Shown one piece after another: positions 1 through 7,274 of a stretch of DNA of 64,000 nt. Origin of the DNA: JAWLAT01 sp041395325 (lineage in GTDB: Bacteria > Pseudomonadota > Gammaproteobacteria > Xanthomonadales > SZUA-5); the NCBI GenBank assembly GCA_041395325.1, contig JAWLAT010000017.1, forward strand, positions 1 to 64,000, given 5' to 3'. Positions within the stretch are counted from its first letter, which is position 1, and each line of letters begins with the position of its first letter. Made by a program: the position numbers and the translations under genes. A model generated the notes under the pieces. That model was not told where the DNA came from and ran no database searches. It worked only from the letters and a program-made list of their open reading frames with translations.

Positions 1-3000
1 CACACGGCCGCCCCGAACCTGGGCGTCCATGTTGCCGCTCAGGTTGATGCTGCCACCGTTGCTGAACACGTACGCATTGCCCAGCAGCGGCACTCCGCCG
101 ACACCCAGCGCCGTGGTTCCGGAGAGGTTGATCGTTGCGCCTGGGTTGTTGTTGAACAGCACCATCGTGTTGGTCGAGGCTGGGTTGGGCCGGAAGACCT
201 TGGTCGCGCCGCTGATCGTGACCGAGCCACCACTGCGGCCGGTGATGCGCATGCCGTGGTTGCCGGCACCGGTACTGCAGGCCGCCGTGCAGTTCATGTC
301 ACCCGACAGCGTCAGGCTGCCGCTGGCACCGGCGCCGACGTCGACCAGACGCCCGGCGCTGGTCTTGTCGAGGCTGCCAGCGTAGCTGGTGGTACCCAGC
401 GTGCCCTGGGCAATGAAGGCAATGCCATTCGACCCACTCACGGCGCCACCGGTGGCCGCAATCGACCCGCTGATGTTGTTGATTGAGATGCCGACGTTGG
501 TGCTGTTGGTCGACGACAGATTGCTGAAGGTCCAGCCCGCACCGGTGCTCAGCCCGGACAGGTTGAGCGCCGGTCCGCCGGTGGCGTTGATGCTGTTCAT
601 GGCGCCACCAATATTGACGGTGCCTCCGCTGGCGACCAGGCCATGGCCGCTGCTCGTGGTGACGCTGAGGCTGGCGAAACCGATGGTGGCGCTCGCGTTG
701 CTGCCATTCAAGGACAGGCCGCCCGCACTGGAGCCGCTGATGGTGGTCGCTCCGAAGTTGAAGCTGGTCCCTGCCGGGGCGTTCTGGATGAAGATGGCGT
801 CTCCACCTGTGGTGCCACCGATGTTGGTACCGCCCACGCCGACACTGATGGTGCCACCGACGTCGGACATGATGATGCCGTTGAAGCCACCGCTGCTGGT
901 GATCTCGTCCAGCGTCAGGTTGGCTGTGCCGGCGGCGTTGAAGTTGATCGCCCGACCCGTGCCGAGGATGCTGGCCTCGGACATCGTCAGGGTCCCGAAT
1001 GCGGCCGGCGCGAAGATGCCCGAGTTACCGGTGTTGCCAATGTTCAGGCCGCGGATGGTGTTGCCCGTTGCCAGGGTGAACCCGGATCCGGCAACGGTCG
1101 GCCGAGTGCCACCAAGCGCCGGGAAAGCGCTGCCGGCAGCCGGAGTAATGCCGCTGATCGTGATCAGATCACTGCCCGAGCCGGAGCCGATGACGCGCTG
1201 GTTGGCCTCGAGGGTGATACCCGTGTAGCTGCTGGCGCTGGACGCAATGTGGATGATGTCGCTCGCCGTGTCGACCGCGGCCACCGCCGGCAAGTCCACG
1301 TGGGGTCGGGCCTGCGTGCCATCGGACGGCCCGTTGGCACCGAGGTAGTTGTTGTCGACGAACCAGACCAGCTCGGTCAGCGCGATGTTGAGGGACACGA
1401 TGCCAATGGATCCACCGGTCAACGTGTAACAGAAGCTGTCTTCCGGTGTCGGCAATGCGTTGTCCACCAGCCCGGCGGGCGGGCCATAGCTGAAGCTGCC
1501 ATCGGTGGACAGCACCACTCGGCCACCGTTGCTGGAGGCGGCCGCATTGGTGCCGTTGGGGGCGACCAGATTGCAGTTGCCGAATGGGCCGAAGCCGATG
1601 ATCGCGGCAGTGCCGAGGGTGTCGTTGCCCAGCACACCACCGCCCTGCGGGCTGGCCGCGCCGATGTTGAGCAACAGATGCGGCGTGACGTTGTAGGCAT
1701 CGTCGGCGGCAATCGCCGGGTCGTCATATTCGATCGTCACGACCACATCGGCCGGCAGGTTGTCCGGCGGGTCGCCGGCATCGACGTCGGTGATGCCGGC
1801 CGCACGAATGCTCAGCGTGCAGGTCTGTCCGGCGATGGCGGCGTCATCAGGATCCAGCACGGCGCTGCCGGCGGGGCTGGCGCTGAGCACCGAGAAGCTG
1901 ACCGCCGCCGGACATTCCAGATCGAAGCTGACATTGGCGGCGTTGGGGGTGGTGTCGAAATTGACGGCTTCGGAGAAGTTGATCGTGATCGTGCCGCTGG
2001 GCGGCTGCAGCAGCGCGCCATTGGCCGGCACCGTGGACAGCACCATCGGCGCGGCATCGGTGGTGAAGCTGCTGACGAAGTCCGCGACCGGATTGTTGGG
2101 TGGATCGAAGCCGTCGCTGTCACCGATGTTGGCCGCCACCGCGGTCGCGGTGCACAGCGTGTTCTCCGGCAGCGGTGCCGACGGGGTGAAGGTCAGCGTC
2201 GCAGTACCCGAACCGGTGATCGTGCCGGCCACCATGCCGCCGCAGTCCACGGTGATGGCGCCAGCCAGTGCGTCCACATTCTCGCTGAAGTTGAACACCA
2301 CCGCGGTGTTGGTGCCGATCTGGGTGGCGGTGTCGGGCGGTGACACGCCCGTCACTGCCGGCGCGGCATCGACATTGACGGTGATGCTCACATTCGCTGG
2401 CAGGTTGTCGGGCGGATCGAAGGCGTCAACATCGGTGATGTTGGCCGCCACCAGCGTCAGCACGCACATACCCGCCGGCAGATCGCCGGTGGGGTTGATC
2501 GTCGCCGTGTTCGTTCCCGACCCACTGACCGAGAAACCACCGGCGAAGGGCGTGCCACCCGGGCATTCCAGGGTGAAGCTCGAGGCGTTGACATTCACCG
2601 GCTCGCTGAAGGTGACCTGCAGGTTGGTATTGCTCGCCACCGTGGCGCCATTGATCGGGTTGGAAGAGACGAAGGCCGGCGGCGCGTCGATCGAGTAGTT
2701 CAGCACGAAGTTGTCGACATCGCCCTCGATCCCGTCGCCGTCGTTGTTGCCGTCGAGCTGATCGGGCGGGTCAATGGCGTCGACATCGGTCATCAGGGTC
2801 GAAATGACGGTGATGGTGCAGTCATCGCCAGGCTGACCGAAGCCGACGTAGCCGAACGTGTTGTCGTTGGCGACCGGACCTTGCACGAAGTTGGTGCCGG
2901 AGGGCAGGCAGTTGAGCACGATGCCACCGTTGGCCAGATTCACCTGTTCGCTGATGTCGATTCGGGCAATTCCGTTGCTGGCGATAACCCCGCCTTGTGC

Positions 3001-6000
3001 CGGCACCGTGTTGATCACGATCGGCGGCGCATCGACCAGGATAGCCACGCTGTCGGTGTCGGTCAGCGGGCCGCCGGCGCCGGTGTTGCCCTGATCGTCG
3101 GAGACGATCATCAGGGTCTCGTTACCCACACCGACCGGGGTGAACACCAGTCCGTCCAGCGCGGTGTTGATGTCCGCCTGCAGACCTTCCAGCGTCACCG
3201 CGTTGGTGCCATTGCCGGTGACCAGCACGCCGGCCGTCGGCACGGCACTGAGCGTTCCAGTGACCACGGCCAGATTGACCTGCAGGAAGCCCGGATCGGC
3301 GTCGACATCCAGCACGCTGATGGCGTTGCCATTGACCGTGCTGAACTCCAGCGACATGCCCATGACGGTCTGCATGCCGGGCACGCTGTTGACCGGGGCA
3401 TCGTTGACCGCGTTGACGGTGATCGCCACCACGTGATTCTGCGTCTGCGGGCCACCGCTGCCGGTGTTGCCGTTGTCATTGGCAGCAATGTCCAGACTGT
3501 CCGGGCCGTTGTAGTCCGGATTGGGCGCGTAGGTGAGGCTGGCCAGCGTGGCATTGACGTCGGCCAGGGTGCCGTCGATCTGGGCGGCATTGGTGCCGTT
3601 GCCCATCAGGGTCGCCGCGCCGGCCGCCGTCAACGCCAGCGTGCCGTCCGTCACCTGCAGGGTCAGTGTCAGGTTGCCGCCGCCGATATCCACATCACTG
3701 ACGCTGATCAGGTTGGGACCGGTGAAGTCCGCAACGCCATCTTCGTCGACCGTGCGCGGGCCGCCGGAGGTGGTCAGCGGCGGGTCGTTGACCGCATTGA
3801 CCGTGATCTGGAACACCTGCGCCGGGGAGGTGTCGTCACCACCGTTGGCGGTGCCGCCGTTGTCCATCAGGCTCACCGTCACCATCGCGCTGCCATTGGC
3901 ATCGGGCGCCGAGGTGAAGCTCAGCACGCCGGTGGGGCTGATCGCTGGCTGTACGGCAAACAGCGCATTGTTGTCGTTGCCGACAATGAAGCTCAGCAGC
4001 TGGCCGGACTCGTCCGCCGGGCCGGCGCTGATCGCCGTGGCCCAGGGGCTGGCCTGAGCACCCGCATCTTCATCGACCGTGACATCGGGTCCGGCGACGA
4101 AGCTGGGTTCGTCGTTAACCGCGGTGACGCTGATCGTGAAGCTCTGCGGCGCGCTGGTGTCCACGCCACCATTGGCGGTACCGCCATCGTCCATCAGCGT
4201 CAGCGTGATCGTCGCCGTGCCGTTGGCATTGGCAGCCGGGGTGTAGCTGAGGTCGCCCGTCGGGCTGATGACCGGGCCAGCACTGAACAGGGCTGCATTG
4301 GTGTTGCCGGTCACATTGAAGTTGAGCGTCTGACCGGCTTCGTCGGCGGGACCGGTGCTCAGACCGGTGGCCCAGCCGGGCACGGTCTGCGCGCCACTAT
4401 CTTCCAGCACGGACTGATTCGGTCCAGCGGTGAAGCTGGGCGCGTCATTGACCGCCGTCACCGTGATGTCGAAGCTCTGCGGCGCACTGGTGTCGACGCC
4501 GCCATTGGCGGTGCCGCCATCGTCCATCAGCTCGATCGTGATCGTCGCCGTGCCGTTGGCATCGGCCGCCGGGGTGTAGCTCAGGGTACCGGTTGGGCTG
4601 ATCGTGGGACCGGCGCTGAACAGCGCTGCGTTGCTGTTGCCAGTGACGTTGAAGGTCAGCGTCTGAGTGACCTCCGGGTCGCCGTCGTCGATGCCGGTGG
4701 CCCAGTTGTTGACCGTCTGCGCGCCGGCGTCTTCCAGCACCGTCTGATCGGGACCGGCGGTGAACACCGGTGCATCGTTGACCCCGGTCACGGTGATCGT
4801 GAAGCTCTGCGGCGCACTGGTATCCATGCCGCCATTGGCGGTGCCGCCGTTGTCCATCAGCGTGAGCGTGATCGTCGCCACACCGGCGGCATTGGCAGCC
4901 GGGGTGTAGCTGAGATCACCCGTGGGGCTGATCGTGGGACCGGCGGCGAACAGCGCGGCATTGGTGTTGCCGGTGACATTGAAGCTGAGAGTCTGGCCGG
5001 CCTCATCTGGGGGACCTGCGCTGATCGCGGTGGCCCAGGGGCTGACCGTCTGCGGACCGGCATCTTCCAGCACCGTCTGGTTCGGACCGACCGTGAAGCT
5101 GGGCGCATCGTTGACCGGGTTGACCGTGATCGTGAAGACCTGCGGCGCACTGGTGTCGATGCCGCCATTGGCGGTGCCACCGTTGTCCTGCACCGTCACC
5201 GTGAACTGGCTGCTGCCGTTGGCATCGGCTGCTGGCGTGTAGCTCAGCGTGCCGTTGTTGGCGATCGTTGGTCCGGCGGCAAACAACGCCGGATTGCTGA
5301 CCGCACTGACCGTGTAGGCCAGCACCGCCTGACCGGACTCATTGGCCGGACCGGGGGAGAAGCTCGCAAAAGCCAGACTCTGCGCACCGGCATCTTCGTT
5401 GACCGCCGGCGGGTTGCTGGCGGTGAAGCTGGGGGCGTCGTTGACCGGGGTGATGTTGATGCTCACGGTGGCCGGCGCGATCGCGTTGACCTGGCCGTCG
5501 TTGACCGTGAAGGCAAAGCTGTCGCTGCCGTTGACGTCCGGGCTGGGGGTGTAGGTGACGCTGGCCGAGGTCGCCGTCAGCGGCGTGATCGCACCCAGCG
5601 TGCCCTGGCTGGGTGGCGTGGTGATGGCAAAGCTCAGCGCATCGCCGTCCGGGTCCGAGCCGGTCAGCGTGATCGTCACCGGCGTGTCTTCCAGCGTGGT
5701 CACCGCCTGCGGGTTGGCCACCGGCGGCTGGTTCTCCACATCGGTGACATCCAGGCGGAACACCAGCTCACTGCCGGACAGACCGGCAAACAAGGCCCGC
5801 AGGTCGGCGGCGCTGTCGTTGTTGCTGCTGTCGCCGGCCGGATCGGTGGCCAGCGGGCTGATGCCGCTCCAGTCCGACAGATTGCCGTCGGCCAGCAGCG
5901 CCGTGCCGGCCACGCTCGAACCGATGCCCAGCAGCAGACCCACACTCAGCAGCGCCCGGCGCTGCCATTGCCGGCGTGAACGCCAGGCCAGCGCGATCAG

Positions 6001-6522
6001 CAGCAGCGCCAGCAACAAACCACCGATCACACCCAGCGTCGGCACCTGGAAAGGCAGCCCCAGCAGAATCGGGCCACCGTCGCCGGCGCCATCGCGGGTC
6101 AGCAGCAGATCCTCGTTGCCACGCTCGGTGCGCGCGGCCGCTTCCAGCCGGATCGCCCGCGTGCCGGAGATTCCCAGCGGCGGACCGAAGACGCTCAGCT
6201 CGATGCCGTCCGAGCCATTGACGCCGGTATTCAACGCCACCGGATAGCCACCCCCGATCTGCACATCGCCGGCGAAGCTGCCGCCATTGCAGACCGCCTG
6301 CAGCACCTGCGTGACCATCGGCGGATCGCCGCTGACCACCGCCGTCAATCGGAACTCCGCCCCCGCCGTCTGACCCGGTGCGTTCGGATAGCTGTCGCTG
6401 CAGCCCGTCGTCGCATCGGCATCGATGTCCAGATACAGGAAGTAGCGGTATTCCTGGGCAATTGCCGGTGTTGCGAGCAACAACAGCAGCAGGATGAGGG
6501 CGTGGCGGAAGGTGGCAATCAT
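1..6522 (-). CDS. Giant secreted Ig-like repeat / beta-helix protein (5' part, runs off left edge)
   Basis: Frame stays open for 2,174 codons from an ATG at 6522 to base 1, so the C-terminus is missing. AGGAA lies about 9 bases before the start. Residues 1-23 form a signal peptide (ends ATPAIAQ). A small exported domain follows, then VPTL at residues 160-163, a hydrophobic stretch and an Arg-rich patch, which resembles an IPTL-CTERM sorting tail. A second signal-like segment follows (RRALLSVGLLLGIGSSVAGTA, then DGNLSDWSG). Next come Ig/cadherin-like domains punctuated by VNDAP, including five near-identical units of about 110 residues, then four Big_5-type Ig domains (SNPINGATV...FSEPV pattern). 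The visible end is a Ser/Gly/Thr-rich right-handed beta-helix. Likely role: surface adhesin or matrix protein (inference). It shares an apparent operon with the small gene 10 bases upstream. Confidence 0.85.
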   Translation of the reverse strand, partial: MIATFRHALILLLLLLATPAIAQEYRYFLYLDIDADATTGCSDSYPNAPGQTAGAEFRLTAVVSGDPPMVTQVLQAVCNGGSFAGDVQIGGGYPVALNTGVNGSDGIELSVFGPPLGISGTRAIRLEAAARTERGNEDLLLTRDGAGDGGPILLGLPFQVPTLGVIGGLLLALLLIALAWRSRRQWQRRALLSVGLLLGIGSSVAGTALLADGNLSDWSGISPLATDPAGDSSNNDSAADLRALFAGLSGSELVFRLDVTDVENQPPVANPQAVTTLEDTPVTITLTGSDPDGDALSFAITTPPSQGTLGAITPLTATSASVTYTPSPDVNGSDSFAFTVNDGQVNAIAPATVSINITPVNDAPSFTASNPPAVNEDAGAQSLAFASFSPGPANESGQAVLAYTVSAVSNPALFAAGPTIANNGTLSYTPAADANGSSQFTVTVQDNGGTANGGIDTSAPQVFTITVNPVNDAPSFTVGPNQTVLEDAGPQTVSPWATAISAGPPDEAGQTLSFNVTGNTNAALFAAGPTISPTGDLSYTPAANAAGVATITLTLMDNGGTANGGMDTSAPQSFTITVTGVNDAPVFTAGPDQTVLEDAGAQTVNNWATGIDDGDPEVTQTLTFNVTGNSNAALFSAGPTISPTGTLSYTPAADANGTATITIELMDDGGTANGGVDTSAPQSFDITVTAVNDAPSFTAGPNQSVLEDSGAQTVPGWATGLSTGPADEAGQTLNFNVTGNTNAALFSAGPVISPTGDLSYTPAANANGTATITLTLMDDGGTANGGVDTSAPQSFTISVTAVNDEPSFVAGPDVTVDEDAGAQASPWATAISAGPADESGQLLSFIVGNDNNALFAVQPAISPTGVLSFTSAPDANGSAMVTVSLMDNGGTANGGDDTSPAQVFQITVNAVNDPPLTTSGGPRTVDEDGVADFTGPNLISVSDVDIGGGNLTLTLQVTDGTLALTAAGAATLMGNGTNAAQIDGTLADVNATLASLTYAPNPDYNGPDSLDIAANDNGNTGSGGPQTQNHVVAITVNAVNDAPVNSVPGMQTVMGMSLEFSTVNGNAISVLDVDADPGFLQVNLAVVTGTLSAVPTAGVLVTGNGTNAVTLEGLQADINTALDGLVFTPVGVGNETLMIVSDDQGNTGAGGPLTDTDSVAILVDAPPIVINTVPAQGGVIASNGIARIDISEQVNLANGGIVLNCLPSGTNFVQGPVANDNTFGYVGFGQPGDDCTITVISTLMTDVDAIDPPDQLDGNNDGDGIEGDVDNFVLNYSIDAPPAFVSSNPINGATVASNTNLQVTFSEPVNVNASSFTLECPGGTPFAGGFSVSGSGTNTATINPTGDLPAGMCVLTLVAANITDVDAFDPPDNLPANVSITVNVDAAPAVTGVSPPDTATQIGTNTAVVFNFSENVDALAGAITVDCGGMVAGTITGSGTATLTFTPSAPLPENTLCTATAVAANIGDSDGFDPPNNPVADFVSSFTTDAAPMVLSTVPANGALLQPPSGTITINFSEAVNFDTTPNAANVSFDLECPAAVSFSVLSASPAGSAVLDPDDAAIAGQTCTLSIRAAGITDVDAGDPPDNLPADVVVTIEYDDPAIAADDAYNVTPHLLLNIGAASPQGGGVLGNDTLGTAAIIGFGPFGNCNLVAPNGTNAAASSNGGRVVLSTDGSFSYGPPAGLVDNALPTPEDSFCYTLTGGSIGIVSLNIALTELVWFVDNNYLGANGPSDGTQARPHVDLPAVAAVDTASDIIHIASSASSYTGITLEANQRVIGSGSGSDLITISGITPAAGSAFPALGGTRPTVAGSGFTLATGNTIRGLNIGNTGNSGIFAPAAFGTLTMSEASILGTGRAINFNAAGTANLTLDEITSSGGFNGIIMSDVGGTISVGVGGTNIGGTTGGDAIFIQNAPAGTSFNFGATTISGSSAGGLSLNGSNASATIGFASLSVTTSSGHGLVASGGTVNIGGAMNSINATGGPALNLSGLSTGAGWTFSNLSSTNSTNVGISINNISGSIAATGGAVSGSNGIAFIAQGTLGTTSYAGSLDKTSAGRLVDVGAGASGSLTLSGDMNCTAACSTGAGNHGMRITGRSGGSVTISGATKVFRPNPASTNTMVLFNNNPGATINLSGTTALGVGGVPLLGNAYVFSNGGSINLSGNMDAQVRGGRV
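3780..5440 (-). repeat. Five tandem ~330-bp in-frame repeats inside the giant gene
   Basis: The VNDAP-encoding junction recurs near 3779, 4109, 4441, 4770, 5102 and 5432, giving a period of about 330 bp (110 codons). Each unit encodes a VLEDAG start, a central NAALFAAGPTISPTG motif and a GGTANGG...DTSAPQ end. Copies differ by scattered substitutions. Such arrays commonly change copy number by recombination. Confidence 0.85.
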
Positions 6523-6532
6523 GGTCGGATTC

Positions 6533-7054
6533 CTAGCAAAGGCTCAGCAGCAGCGCATCGAAGGCACCGCCAGGTGTGGCATGGATCAAATCGGGGAGCA
6601 GGTCAGGCGAGGCGGCCCGCCACGCCAGTGGCAGTTGGTCCAGAGATCGGGACGAGAGCAGATAGAGGCCTGTGCCTGGGAGGTCGAGCTGCCTGCGAAG
6701 AATTGAATCTCCAGAAGGTTGTTCGACCAGGGTCAGCTTCAGGCCGGCAGTGGGCTTGCCAAGGGTCTGCTGCAACGGTCGGCTGCAATAGCCCAGCCCG
6801 CGGCGATCGAGCGACCACAGCTGTCGGCCCTCCTCATCCGGCGATCCCAGATGCAAGGCCCAACGCTGCAGCAGGTCTGCACCTTCGCCCATGCAGGCGG
6901 CCATGAACTCGACCCGCTGAATCGCGCCACCGTCAGCCCGCAGGGCATGCAATTGCAGTGCACCGGGCAAACGCGGCGCGGACGCTGCCAACGACGGGCA
7001 CAGCCCCATCAGCCCGACCGCAGGAACGGCAGACAACCAGTCTCGGCGATACAT
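6533..7054 (-). CDS. Small exported protein of unknown function
   Basis: 173 residues, starting at the ATG at 7054 (MYRRDWLSAVP), which is preceded by a GGGGG tract. The N-terminus looks like a signal peptide (hydrophobic core, cleavage near SLAASA). The mature part has scattered cysteines and no domain I recognise. It ends 10 bases before the start of the giant repeat protein, so the two are probably cotranscribed. It could be a periplasmic partner for export or anchoring of that protein, but this is only context. Confidence 0.6.
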   Translation of the reverse strand: MYRRDWLSAVPAVGLMGLCPSLAASAPRLPGALQLHALRADGGAIQRVEFMAACMGEGADLLQRWALHLGSPDEEGRQLWSLDRRGLGYCSRPLQQTLGKPTAGLKLTLVEQPSGDSILRRQLDLPGTGLYLLSSRSLDQLPLAWRAASPDLLPDLIHATPGGAFDALLLSLC

Positions 7055-7274
7055 GCAAGCCCCCAGGACACTCACCCCCAATGCATCGGTCACCACTATA
7101 CAGGTGCCAGGGTGGACGTTTCTCCCACCTGCCGGTGATTGGCGCGTGCCATTGGCCGGCTCGAGCGCCCACGACGGCCAAGGCGAGAACCCTTTCCGGC
7201 AGGCGAGTGGTTAGACTTGCGCTCTTGTCGGCAGCCGACCGGATCGGCGCCCTGCACCCTTCGGGAGGATGGGT

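Noticed and set aside
3780..5440. Regular ~330-bp repeats considered as CRISPR or satellite DNA
   Set aside because: Units are far too long for CRISPR, are in frame and encode protein domains.
2881..5979. A long open frame on the plus strand (about 1,030 codons)
   Set aside because: It lies opposite the giant repeat protein, has biased shadow composition (Arg/Gly/His/Gln) and no domain; the minus-strand frame has signal peptide, SD and Ig repeats.
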